A stretch of DNA of 43,342 nucleotides from Dehalococcoidia bacterium (GTDB lineage: Bacteria > Chloroflexota > Dehalococcoidia > GIF9 > UBA5629), in contig JAFGHL010000022.1 in NCBI GenBank assembly GCA_016930155.1, forward strand, positions 1 to 43,342. Direction: 5' to 3'. The position numbers and the translations under genes are program-made. Shown here one piece after another: positions 29,406 to 37,248 of this stretch. The number at the start of each line of letters is the position of its first letter. The stretch's first letter is position 1. The notes beneath the pieces are model-generated. The model saw only the letters and a list, made by a program, of their open reading frames with translations, had not been told where the DNA came from and made no database searches.

Positions 29406-30761
29406 CCCCAGCTTTTTGAACATGTAGGGGCCCTCCAGTTGATAGCCGAAACCGCGTCGGAAATAGTCACGGGCTCCCACGCCGCTGATCACGGCGATCC
29501 TGTCTGCTGAAAATTCTTCGTGAGCAATACGCTCCGCTTCTTTAATCAGCGCTGACCCCAGACCCTTGTGCTGAGCAGCCAGGTCGTCCTGCTCGCCTAT
29601 AGGCACCTCTGATCCAAAAATGTGGACCTCCCGTATCAGGGCGGGGTGAATATCACCGGGGCCGATACGAAGTCGTAACAGGCCGAAGAGCGTGCCGGCA
29701 TCGTCCTCAAAGGATAGAAATATTTCCCTGCCCCCTGAAGCATCATAATCGTATCTGTGTAAAGAGGGCGCGCCTATTTTCCAGCCTTCCCGCCGGCGGT
29801 GGCCGTATTCACGGCAGCGCGTGCACCGGCATTTCGACCCTCTAATTTTCATAACATTCTTTACACCGGAGCGTAAGGAAAGGTCGCGGCAACCTGCCAC
29901 GATAAATTTGGTAGGGATATCGCGCATTACGCGCGGGATACGGACATATCCCGGCACGGCATCTTTTATATCAGCTATCAGATCGGTCATTTCGCCCATG
30001 GAATAAGGAGTGTAGCTGCCATGTCTGTACCATTGCTCGAGCTCGGTGCCTGTCACAACCAGGGTGGGGTAGATCTTGATGCCGTCGGGTTTGTATACGG
30101 CATCGTTGAAAAGCAGCTTTGCCTGCGCCAGGTCATGCGAGGGCGTCGATCCGGGCAGGCCGGGCATCCAGTGGTAGTAGACCTTCAGGCCGTATCTTTT
30201 CAACAGGGCTGTGGCATCTATAACATCTTTCGAGCAGTGCCCGCGGCGGACCAGCCGGTATATGTCGTCATCCAGTGTTTGCACACCCAATTCCACACGG
30301 GTGGTGCCGTACTCGAGCATGCGTTTCACATCATTTTCACTGCACCAGTCCGGCCTGGTTTCAATACATAGCCCGATGCACCTGTATCTGGCAGTCTCAT
30401 TCATGCGCTGTGCATCCTTCAGATTTTGCGAAGCGTGTCCATTAAGCGCATCGTAGCAGGACTGTATGAAATCGTACTGGTATTCGGGTGGGGAAGCCAG
30501 AAACGTTCCGCCCATTATGATCAGCTCTACTTTATCTACTGGATGCCCCATTTTAGAAAATATGTTGAGGCGGAACTCCACCTGCCTGGTCGGATCGTAT
30601 TCGCAGGAGAGGGCTCGCAGTACTGCCGGGGATTCCGGCGTATAGCTTTTGGGCGAGCCGTCGAATGTGGGACAAAATACGCAGGAACCCGGACATGGCA
30701 TAGGCCTGGCCATTACCGCGACGGGTGTGACTCCTGAGATGGTCCTTGAACTTTTTCGCAT
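29385..30761 (-). CDS. elp3: Elp3-like radical SAM/GNAT tRNA uridine-34 modification enzyme
   Basis: Elp3 uses acetyl-CoA and radical SAM chemistry to make 5-carboxymethyl-type uridine at tRNA position 34; bacterial and archaeal versions work without the other Elongator subunits. The radical SAM motif is CPGSCVFC (Cys 23, 27, 30), close to the N-terminus. Further matches are LCIETRPDWC, TRVELGVQTLDDDIYRLVRRGH and YHWMPGLPGS. A zinc-type CRCTRCREYGHR segment lies near the middle. The C-terminal acetyltransferase part has QHKGLGSALIKEAERIA and YFRRGFGYQLEGPYM. The ORF track adds 79 spurious codons; ATG at 30761 gives 458 residues. It lacks the long N-terminal extension of eukaryotic Elp3. A Trm9-like methyltransferase is head-to-head. 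Confidence 0.94.
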   Translation of the reverse strand: MRKSSRTISGVTPVAVMARPMPCPGSCVFCPTFDGSPKSYTPESPAVLRALSCEYDPTRQVEFRLNIFSKMGHPVDKVELIIMGGTFLASPPEYQYDFIQSCYDALNGHASQNLKDAQRMNETARYRCIGLCIETRPDWCSENDVKRMLEYGTTRVELGVQTLDDDIYRLVRRGHCSKDVIDATALLKRYGLKVYYHWMPGLPGSTPSHDLAQAKLLFNDAVYKPDGIKIYPTLVVTGTELEQWYRHGSYTPYSMGEMTDLIADIKDAVPGYVRIPRVMRDIPTKFIVAGCRDLSLRSGVKNVMKIRGSKCRCTRCREYGHRRREGWKIGAPSLHRYDYDASGGREIFLSFEDDAGTLFGLLRLRIGPGDIHPALIREVHIFGSEVPIGEQDDLAAQHKGLGSALIKEAERIAHEEFSADRIAVISGVGARDYFRRGFGYQLEGPYMFKKLGSDVKMA

Positions 30762-30835
30762 GGTGGGATGCAAATATACAGTTATGATATATTTAGGTTG
30801 CGACTCAAGTTTAGCAAATAAGGCAAAAGGCCACC

Positions 30836-30850
30836 AGGGGAAGTCACATT
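30836..30850 (+). promoter_or_regulatory. Shine-Dalgarno and ATT start of the methyltransferase
   Basis: AGGGGA-AGTCAC-ATT: a purine-rich site with standard spacing to an ATT codon. ATT is a rare start known from E. coli infC. Other frames here are closed quickly (the nearby ATG at 30861 meets TAG after two codons). Confidence 0.55.
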
Positions 30851-31489
30851 TCAAATACCTATGACAATATAGCAGAGAGCTGGTATCGCCTCCGGCACAG
30901 GACCCGCTTTGAGGCCGAACTACTATCCCTGGCGGATCGTTGGGTAAAAGGCAGGCTGTTAAATATCGGCTGTGCCCACGGCCCGGATTTCCTCCCATTC
31001 AGAGATAAATTTGAAATGTGGGGCCTGGATTCATCGGGACGGATGATCAAGTTGGCAGTTAAATATGCAGATAAACACAACATCAGCCCCAATTTATTGA
31101 TGGCGGATGCGGTTCAATTGCCCTTTGGCGACGATGTTTTCGATTATGCATTAGCTGTAGCAGCCTATCATCATATCCCGGGAAGGCAGAGCCGGGATAT
31201 GGCTTTCCGGGAGTTAAAGCGTGTGCTTAAACCAGGAGGGGAGGCCTTCATCACTGTGTGGAACCGCTGGCAGAGAATCTTTCTGGGTAAAGGCAAGGAG
31301 GTACGAGTGCCATGGAAGACCGGGGATCAAGTAATACACAGGCACTACTATTTGTTTACCTATTTTGAAATCGGGCGGGCTCTCAGCGGTGTTGGATTCA
31401 AAGTGCTGGCAATGCGGCCGGAGAGCTATTACAAATTACCCTGGAAATGCTTTTCACGCAATATCTGCGTGCTGGTAAAGAAGGATTAA
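30848..31489 (+). CDS. Trm9/ALKBH8-like class I SAM methyltransferase, apparent ATT start
   Basis: The ORF track starts at 31016, but the same frame is open back to a TAG at 30812-30814. The added part encodes TYDNIAESWYRLRHRTR and the SAM motif I, LLNIGCAHGPDF, without which the fold would be broken. No ATG, GTG or TTG occurs in this added part. The best start is ATT at 30848, six bases after AGGGGA. That gives 213 residues. The later ADAVQLPFGDDVFDYALAVAAYHHI and RELKRVLKPGGEAFITVWNRWQ resemble Trm9 and ALKBH8, which methylate carboxymethyluridine-34 of tRNA. Adjacency to elp3 supports that job, but a generic methyltransferase cannot be excluded. Its stop overlaps the next gene's stop. Confidence 0.82.
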   Translation: MSNTYDNIAESWYRLRHRTRFEAELLSLADRWVKGRLLNIGCAHGPDFLPFRDKFEMWGLDSSGRMIKLAVKYADKHNISPNLLMADAVQLPFGDDVFDYALAVAAYHHIPGRQSRDMAFRELKRVLKPGGEAFITVWNRWQRIFLGKGKEVRVPWKTGDQVIHRHYYLFTYFEIGRALSGVGFKVLAMRPESYYKLPWKCFSRNICVLVKKD

Positions 31490-34400
31490 TCGGGTTCGTG
31501 GCGAACTCGTTGCAGTTCCAGCTCAATATCATCTGGCGCTGTCGAAAGTACTACCGGTATAAACGTTTTTACTATATGGGGATCAAACTGCGTGCCGGCG
31601 CATTTTTCCAGTTCGGCAATGGCTTGCTTGAAAGTCAGTGCTGAGCGATAAGGGCGCTCCGATATCATAGCTTCGAACGCGTCGGTAACACACAGTATGC
31701 GCGCCTCGATAGGGATCGCCTCTCCTTTCAGACCGGACGGGTAACCCATGCCGTCCCATCGCTCATGATGGTGTTTTACGGCAGCCAGGCAGGCGCTTAG
31801 ACTCGGGACGTGCCCCACAATAGTAGCTGATAGTCGGGGGTGCTGCTTGAGCAATTCCCACTCTTCATCCAGCAGTTTTTCTCTCTTATTGAGTACGCTG
31901 TCCGGTATACCTATTTTGCCTATGTCATGCAGGAGCGCTGCTGCACTTACCAGTGTCACCTGTGCTGGCGTTAAGTTAAGCTTTTCTGCAACGGCAACAG
32001 CGTACCGGCTTACGCGGCGTGAATGGCCGTAGGTAAATTTGTCCCGCGCCTCGAGTGTCGCCGCCAGCGCATATATGGTGCTCAGTACTTCTGCTTCCGA
32101 GTTTACGTTGACGCTGGGCTCATTAAGCGAGAAAAGAGTCCGCGATGCTATTGAGGTCCTGTTCTGACCGGTGCGCTTGGCATAGTAGAGGGCCATATCG
32201 GCGGAGTAGCATAGCTCGTCAAGCGTGGTACCGTCGCCGGGCCAGGATGCGACGCCGATGCTGACCGATATGTCGAGCTGCCGTGCTGCCATTGCCTCAG
32301 CTATTCTCTCGCGCATGCGCTCGGCGACGCTAAAGGAATCCATGGTGGACGAGTGAGGAAGTATCACCGCGAACTCATCGCCTCCATATCGAAAAGCCTG
32401 GTCTGATGATCTGATGGAGCTTTTTATTATTTCGGCCGCCTGGACCAGGAGGCGATCGCCGGCAAGGTGTCCGAATGTATCATTGTATTTCTTAAAGTTA
32501 TCCAGATCGATCAGCAATATCGACAGGATATCACCGTACCTTGAATGGCGATCTATCTCCTCACGCATCCTTTCATCGAAATGGCGGCGGTTGAACAGCT
32601 CGGTGATACCGTCGATGCGGGCAATCTCCTCCGATTTGGTAAAGAGGCGGCTGTTTTCAATAGGGGCTGCGATCTGCGACGCAAGGTGCTCCAGCAGGAT
32701 CGTCTGCTCCGGGCTATAGGCCGCGGCCTTCTTGCTGCCGACAAGCAAAACTCCTATCACTTCTCCCTTATTTACGAGGGGCAGATAAAGCATGGATTTG
32801 ATCCCGTGTTTGGCATGGTCCTCTCCCGTCCAAAATCTTCTGCTCTGGGAAAGGTCTCGTTCATAAAATGAACGCTTGTTGAGAAAGACCCATTCAGCAG
32901 TAGTGCCGGCCAGCGGTATTTTCTGTCCCGTATTCCATGCAGAGCCGACCTCGGACGATACCGCAGCAAAATAAATCTCGTTTTCCTCGATAAGGCAGAT
33001 CGCAGTGTAGTCCGCCTCAACCACTTCCTGCAGTTCGTCCGCAAAGGCGTCGTAGACATCATGAATATTAAGGCTGGACGATATCACTGCCGCCAGTTGG
33101 TTGATGAGAGATAACTCCTGCTCACGCTTGCGCAACTGGTCCTGCAGGTATTCTTTTTCCAGGCTGGTAGCGATATCTCGGATTACCCTTTCAGCCAGGT
33201 TGATGTCTTCCAGTGTGTATCTATGTTTATCGACTCTCTCTCCCAGCATCATCAGGCCGATCGTTTTACCCCTGCTTATGATGGGGAGAAAGAGATGAAT
33301 ATTCAACCGCTTAATAGTGTCTTTCTCTTCGCTCCACAGGCTTTTAAACTCAGGCGCTATTTCCAAAGTTTCACGGGGGAGAAAAGTGTTCTCCTTTGCA
33401 AGCCACTCCAACAGAGGGCTGTCCTTTTTTACAGTGAATGAAGCTCCGTTGCTTAATGGAGGGAGGGCAAACCGCACGAAAAAATCCGATCCGTCTTCCT
33501 GCGGCAGTAGCAGGAACGCCTTTTTGCACCTGAGCGCGCCGGAAAGCAAGGTCAGAAGCTCACTGCCGAGCTCATCAAGGCTGATCAGACGCCTTATTCT
33601 ATCCCTGACCAATGTATTTAATTGTTGCCTGTAGCTGTAACTTTCCCTGTAAAAGAGTTTATCTATCTGGCTGGATGTGAAGCTCCGAATCTGTAGGATC
33701 ACCAGCGTTATGATCAGTGCGATTCCCATACCCAGCGCCAGATTTAAGGGTGCAACCTCGATATTAAATAGAACGTGGGCGATGGCGAACAGCATAAGGT
33801 ATATGCCGACACCGACTATGGCCATTAACAGCAGGGTCAGGCCGCGGCGGGCTATCAGACGCAGGTCCAGCAAGCGATGTCTGATCACTGTGTAGGTGAG
33901 AATAAATGCGAGTATGCAGTTGCCAACCTGTGCCATTGGGTAAACACGTCCGATCTCTATAGCAGTAGTTAGGGATAAAATCAGCGCTACCCCAAGGCCG
34001 AATATAAGGTAAATGATCTGGTTACGTGCAATTGGATCAGACAAGTGGCTCAATTTTCTCGTCAGTAAGAATGCGTCTCTTGCCAACAAGAAGAAGTTGA
34101 AAAGCATCACCGGATAAAGCCATAAGCCATATATCGGCAAAACACCGTTATCGATGATAACAGTCTGGGGAAGGAAAAGTAGAACGAAGACAATTGAAAT
34201 TATGGAAAAAACGAAGGCCAGGGGAAAGCCGGGCTTGGCGTTCTCATAATACGTACGTAAAAAGTAGTGAAGCGGTGCAATTGATAGAGCCAGAAAACAC
34301 AATGTTATTTTAGCCAGCCATAACTTGTCATTCATGAAGAATTCGCTGCGGAAGAGGAAGGTACCGAGGCTCCAGATCATCATGCCGACGAGGAAGGCCG

Positions 34401-34506
34401 CAAACAGCCTCTGTCGCCTCTGCCATGGCCGGTTAGCAACGAGCAGAATAAGGAGTGGTATATAAGCTATAGTCGCTAAGAGCGAGACTAATGTACCAAT
34501 ATTCAT
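31486..34506 (-). CDS. Membrane GAF-GAF-GGDEF-HD-GYP cyclic-di-GMP signalling protein
   Basis: A 1006-residue sensor. About 1-290 form a multi-pass membrane region with roughly eight hydrophobic segments. Two GAF-like domains follow (about 315-450 and 470-620). The GGDEF domain has an intact RYGGDEFAVILPHS active site (about 705) and an RSSD inhibitory site five residues upstream, so diguanylate cyclase activity with product inhibition is predicted. The HD-GYP domain has LLHDIGKIG (about 858) and HHERWDGMGYP (about 915), intact for c-di-GMP hydrolysis. One protein may therefore make and break c-di-GMP. No c-di-GMP effector or target is in the window. The stop overlaps that of the convergent methyltransferase. 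Confidence 0.95.
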   Translation of the reverse strand: MNIGTLVSLLATIAYIPLLILLVANRPWQRRQRLFAAFLVGMMIWSLGTFLFRSEFFMNDKLWLAKITLCFLALSIAPLHYFLRTYYENAKPGFPLAFVFSIISIVFVLLFLPQTVIIDNGVLPIYGLWLYPVMLFNFFLLARDAFLLTRKLSHLSDPIARNQIIYLIFGLGVALILSLTTAIEIGRVYPMAQVGNCILAFILTYTVIRHRLLDLRLIARRGLTLLLMAIVGVGIYLMLFAIAHVLFNIEVAPLNLALGMGIALIITLVILQIRSFTSSQIDKLFYRESYSYRQQLNTLVRDRIRRLISLDELGSELLTLLSGALRCKKAFLLLPQEDGSDFFVRFALPPLSNGASFTVKKDSPLLEWLAKENTFLPRETLEIAPEFKSLWSEEKDTIKRLNIHLFLPIISRGKTIGLMMLGERVDKHRYTLEDINLAERVIRDIATSLEKEYLQDQLRKREQELSLINQLAAVISSSLNIHDVYDAFADELQEVVEADYTAICLIEENEIYFAAVSSEVGSAWNTGQKIPLAGTTAEWVFLNKRSFYERDLSQSRRFWTGEDHAKHGIKSMLYLPLVNKGEVIGVLLVGSKKAAAYSPEQTILLEHLASQIAAPIENSRLFTKSEEIARIDGITELFNRRHFDERMREEIDRHSRYGDILSILLIDLDNFKKYNDTFGHLAGDRLLVQAAEIIKSSIRSSDQAFRYGGDEFAVILPHSSTMDSFSVAERMRERIAEAMAARQLDISVSIGVASWPGDGTTLDELCYSADMALYYAKRTGQNRTSIASRTLFSLNEPSVNVNSEAEVLSTIYALAATLEARDKFTYGHSRRVSRYAVAVAEKLNLTPAQVTLVSAAALLHDIGKIGIPDSVLNKREKLLDEEWELLKQHPRLSATIVGHVPSLSACLAAVKHHHERWDGMGYPSGLKGEAIPIEARILCVTDAFEAMISERPYRSALTFKQAIAELEKCAGTQFDPHIVKTFIPVVLSTAPDDIELELQRVRHEPD

Positions 34507-34607
34507 AGTATAGAAGTAAATGATGTATATCTGTCATTATCGATGGAATCAAATATAAAAGTCAAGGGAAACAACGTAGTCGATGATATTAGAATGCCTA
34601 TAAACAA

Positions 34608-34643
34608 GTACCGAGCGGTCGTTTTTATACAACCACCCGGTAC
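34608..34643 (-). terminator. Hairpin downstream of the GH3 gene (probable terminator)
   Basis: On the minus-strand RNA, GUACCGGGUGGUUG pairs with CGACCGCUCGGUAC through 14 pairs (three of them G-U), with an eight-base loop UAUAAAAA, then UUGUUUAU. The plus-strand RNA would have three mismatches at those places, so the structure favours the minus-strand transcript. It lies 43 bases past the GH3 stop and before the GGDEF/HD-GYP start. The U-tract is imperfect. Confidence 0.65.
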
Positions 34644-34686
34644 ATTTTGCAACCAGTCCGGATTTATTCTATTGGCATAGGTTTTT

Positions 34687-36363
34687 CTATTTGCCTGAAG
34701 TTATACCCACCGGTGTTGATATTGGAGCTGCAGTTTCGACGGTCTCCTCCGGCATCAATATAGCCAGATCTTTATCTGTAGGATTGATGTGCGGCGGCTT
34801 TAAATGCGCAAGGTCAGCGCCCAGTGATCTGCGCAGGTTCAAATAGCGCTCAAAGGCACCTCTAGGCAACAGAGTGATCTTGATTGGCTCGGAGCCCAGT
34901 ACATGCTGGACATTCCCGTAAGGAAGGCCATCGTCCATTTTCTGCAGTTCCCTATAGATATTCTGTGCGATGTCCTCCTCAGGAATTTTCGCAACCCCTT
35001 TTAACTCTATGAAGATATGCAGTATGGCATCCTTGCCCTGGTATTCTTTGCGTGCAGCCCAATCCACGTATGGAACTTCAGATCTGCTTACAGCTTGCCA
35101 TATTATCTTTTCCGTCAACCTGATGAAGCCGCCGATGTCTATCGTGTGATCGACTCTGCCTTCAAATACCATCTGGGGTAATTGGATGTTAAGGTTTTCA
35201 TTACTTAAAGAAGTGATCTTGATTACGTCACCGGTTCTGTATCTGACAAGCGGGGACCCATGGAAGTTGGTTACTACCAGCTCATATTTCTCGCCCGGCT
35301 TAACTTCGTCCAGCAGCAAAACGCGGGGGATGTAAGAGCTGTCCTCCTTGTTCCTCCTATATTCAGATTCTGGAATGAATTCAAGGAAGTTGAGACTGGG
35401 GGTGAAAGTCATACTGCTAAAATCCCAAGCCTGCATGGCTACCAATCCTGACTCAGTGCTCGCATATACGTCCAGCGTATCTCTACCCCAGGTTTTCTTA
35501 ATCGTATCCCGGAAAATCTCGACATCGCTGCCGCTGCCCATAATACCTTTGATATTCCATAAATCTTTGGGCATGAGATTGCGCCCGGCCAGCTTGCTTT
35601 TTAGCAGAGCTCCGGCAACACGGAAAAGTGCCTTTGGGTGAGAGACCAGTGAAGCGATATTCACATTTCCCATCTGCTGGTTCAGCTTCTCTCCGATGGC
35701 AACAAGCGCCAGGGTTAACCCGAAATAAAAATCGAAGCCTTCCGATAGTGCCAGCTTAAAGCTCGATGACAATCTTTCTTCGAATTCCATCTGCTGTGCT
35801 GCCTCGAGAGAAGGAAGGCTGATGCCTCCAATTTCATCTGATGCCACATAGGCATATGTGCCGGATACATATGGTCTTGGGGCGACGGCATATATAAATT
35901 TTAATCCTTCCTTCATTGCCGATACGTCGCCTTTTTTCTTGCAGCTTGCCAGTATGGCAATTGCTGCCCCTATCTTGCCTGATTCGTGGACGAACTCCTT
36001 AGTCAGCGGCACCCACTTGGTGCTCTCCCATTTAAAAGGATACTCGCTCGACCGACCCGATGAGTGCTGCCAGTACAGCGGCTTGCCCGGAAGCTGGTCC
36101 TCCTGTTTTTCCGACAGCTCAGGGCAGTAGTCTTTATAAGTTGTCAGCGGCACCCTCTTTCTGAATTCATTTACGTCTTGTGGCACCAGTCCGCCCATTA
36201 TTTTCTTGCCGAGATTGGACTGGTTGAGAAGCTCGATCTGCTCAAGCAGCAGCCTTCTCTGGATCGACATAAATTGCTCTATGTTGAGGTCAAGAAAGCC
36301 ACAGCACATCTGCCACAGTTCCTCTCTGCGGCCTGTGCGCAATAATTCTTTAATCGTAGGCAT
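34687..36363 (-). CDS. GH3-family acyl-adenylate enzyme
   Basis: A 558-residue member of the GH3 family, first known from plants, where members join jasmonate or auxin to amino acids through an acyl-adenylate. Family features are PLTTYKDYCP, the ATP phosphate-binding WQHSSGRSSEYP, VYASTESGLVAMQ, and the adenylate-binding SPLVRYRTGDVIKIT. Bacterial homologues are mostly uncharacterised, so the acid and the nucleophile are unknown; amide or thioester formation is possible. No signal peptide or membrane segment. GGAGGTG before the ATG is a strong ribosome site. A hairpin follows the stop. A pair of TAGAAC repeats lies upstream. Confidence 0.9.
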   Translation of the reverse strand: MPTIKELLRTGRREELWQMCCGFLDLNIEQFMSIQRRLLLEQIELLNQSNLGKKIMGGLVPQDVNEFRKRVPLTTYKDYCPELSEKQEDQLPGKPLYWQHSSGRSSEYPFKWESTKWVPLTKEFVHESGKIGAAIAILASCKKKGDVSAMKEGLKFIYAVAPRPYVSGTYAYVASDEIGGISLPSLEAAQQMEFEERLSSSFKLALSEGFDFYFGLTLALVAIGEKLNQQMGNVNIASLVSHPKALFRVAGALLKSKLAGRNLMPKDLWNIKGIMGSGSDVEIFRDTIKKTWGRDTLDVYASTESGLVAMQAWDFSSMTFTPSLNFLEFIPESEYRRNKEDSSYIPRVLLLDEVKPGEKYELVVTNFHGSPLVRYRTGDVIKITSLSNENLNIQLPQMVFEGRVDHTIDIGGFIRLTEKIIWQAVSRSEVPYVDWAARKEYQGKDAILHIFIELKGVAKIPEEDIAQNIYRELQKMDDGLPYGNVQHVLGSEPIKITLLPRGAFERYLNLRRSLGADLAHLKPPHINPTDKDLAILMPEETVETAAPISTPVGITSGK

Positions 36364-36367
36364 AGTT

Positions 36368-36374
36368 CACCTCC
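36368..36374 (-). promoter_or_regulatory. Shine-Dalgarno of the GH3 gene
   Basis: GGAGGTG, four bases before the ATG at 36363, suggests efficient translation. Confidence 0.8.
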
Positions 36375-36430
36375 AGCGTATATGAACAGGTACACTATGG
36401 CACGATTAAAGTGAATTTGGAAGTGATTAT

Positions 36431-36449
36431 GTTCTAGAAAAGAGTTCTA
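36431..36449. repeat. Direct repeat GTTCTA-N7-GTTCTA upstream of GH3
   Basis: Two identical GTTCTA hexamers start 13 bases apart in the 151-base interval between the RHH-like gene and GH3. They could be half-sites for a regulator of GH3, or chance. No clear -35/-10 pair was found beside them. The rest of this interval shows no gene. Confidence 0.3.
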
Positions 36450-36514
36450 TCTGGTACGAAGTTTGATTGAAAAAATGGAGGGCGAATGACTGATTTGCCT
36501 GCGCGTGTCAGGTA

Positions 36515-36841
36515 TTACAGTTTCCTGGTCTTGCTGGACTTGGTCAGGCCTTGAAGTTTTAAACTCAGCTTATCCAATTCCCCGTCAGTAGGCTGCTTGC
36601 CAAGTTCGAGGCCATAGCTGAGGAAGAACTCGAGGAAGCTGCGCAGAAGGTCTCTGATACCTTCCTCGAAATGGTGAAACTCCTCTTTGGTGACCAGGTC
36701 GCTTTGCTGGCTGGCAGCAGGCTCGTCCAGGTGGCTGTCGATAAGAATATTGATGAATTCTGAGACGCTCATATCGCCGCGATTCTCATCGATTTTCCTG
36801 ACCGTAGCCGCATCCAGTATCAGCATCCTTTTTTCCGTCAT
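36515..36841 (-). CDS. Small ribbon-helix-helix-like protein
   Basis: A 108-residue protein. The N-terminal half (MTEKRMLILDAATVRKIDENRGDMSVSEFINILIDSHL) has the strand-helix-turn-helix layout of ribbon-helix-helix DNA-binding proteins. The rest is an acidic then basic helical tail ending TKSSKTRKL. The ORF track starts at 36847, but that ATG touches the Shine-Dalgarno; ATG 36841 has AGGAGGAG at six bases and is preferred. It follows the winged-helix gene by 17 bases and is probably cotranscribed from the promoter at 37182. A DNA-binding role is inferred from predicted secondary structure only. Confidence 0.65.
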   Translation of the reverse strand: MTEKRMLILDAATVRKIDENRGDMSVSEFINILIDSHLDEPAASQQSDLVTKEEFHHFEEGIRDLLRSFLEFFLSYGLELGKQPTDGELDKLSLKLQGLTKSSKTRKL

Positions 36842-36847
36842 ACGCAT

Positions 36848-36855
36848 CTCCTCCT
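36848..36855 (-). promoter_or_regulatory. Shine-Dalgarno deciding the RHH-like start
   Basis: AGGAGGAG lies six bases before the ATG at 36841 and directly abuts the ATG at 36847, so it favours the inner start. Confidence 0.75.
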
Positions 36856-36858
36856 ATC

Positions 36859-37134
36859 TTATTTTTCTTCAGGCATGTTGAATTTCAGGACTTCTAATAC
36901 GGTCTCAATACTGCGCCGCAGCCCGTGGCCTTTTTCGGTAACTATGAAGGTAATCGAGGGATTACCAACCTCGATCTGATCGATCAGGCCCTGCGACACC
37001 ATGAATTTCAGATATTTCTGCAACTGCCTGTAGCTCATATTGGCGCTGTACATGATTTCGGTTTTACCCGCACCCTCAGCACCAATTCTCAGCATTTCGC
37101 TGATTATCTCAATGTTAGACCGCCGTTGATTCAT
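36859..37134 (-). CDS. Winged-helix DNA-binding protein (archaeal-type HTH_45)
   Basis: A 91-residue single-domain regulator. AGKTEIMYSANMSYRQLQKYLKFMVSQGLI is the winged-helix core as seen in the archaeal-type HTH_45 family, and FIVTEKGHGL forms the wing. No ligand domain is attached. It is the first gene behind a near-consensus promoter whose -35 is covered by an inverted repeat, so autoregulation is plausible. The RHH-like protein is encoded next, giving two small DNA-binding candidates in one transcript. Confidence 0.85.
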   Translation of the reverse strand: MNQRRSNIEIISEMLRIGAEGAGKTEIMYSANMSYRQLQKYLKFMVSQGLIDQIEVGNPSITFIVTEKGHGLRRSIETVLEVLKFNMPEEK

Positions 37135-37181
37135 TTGCCGGCCCGGCCGTGTTCTTATTCATGTTTTATGTAAGCTCGAGT

Positions 37182-37210
37182 AATATATAACGCTTTCTCA
37201 ATATTGTCAA
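37182..37210 (-). promoter_or_regulatory. Near-consensus sigma-70 promoter of the winged-helix gene
   Basis: Minus strand: TTGACA (37205-37210), exactly 17 bases, TATATT (37182-37187). It is among the best promoter matches in the window. Transcription should start near 37175, about 40 bases before the winged-helix ATG. Confidence 0.85.
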
Positions 37211-37222
37211 CAGAAACAATAT
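37201..37222. promoter_or_regulatory. Inverted repeat over the -35 (candidate operator)
   Basis: ATATTGT-N8-ACAATAT, perfect seven-base arms with an eight-base spacer. It covers the -35 hexamer of the promoter above, as expected for a repressor site. The likely binders are the winged-helix or RHH-like proteins encoded just downstream. Confidence 0.6.
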
Positions 37223-37248
37223 AACCGATGGCCGGGGTTAATAGAATC

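Noticed and set aside
30762-30998. 79 extra N-terminal codons of elp3 in the ORF track
   Set aside because: They are antisense to the methyltransferase start region, have no Elp3 resemblance, and the ATG at 30761 gives a compact radical SAM N-terminus.
31016-31489. Methyltransferase as a 157-residue protein from ATG 31016
   Set aside because: That start would remove SAM motif I, which is encoded in frame just upstream; the ATT start is better supported.
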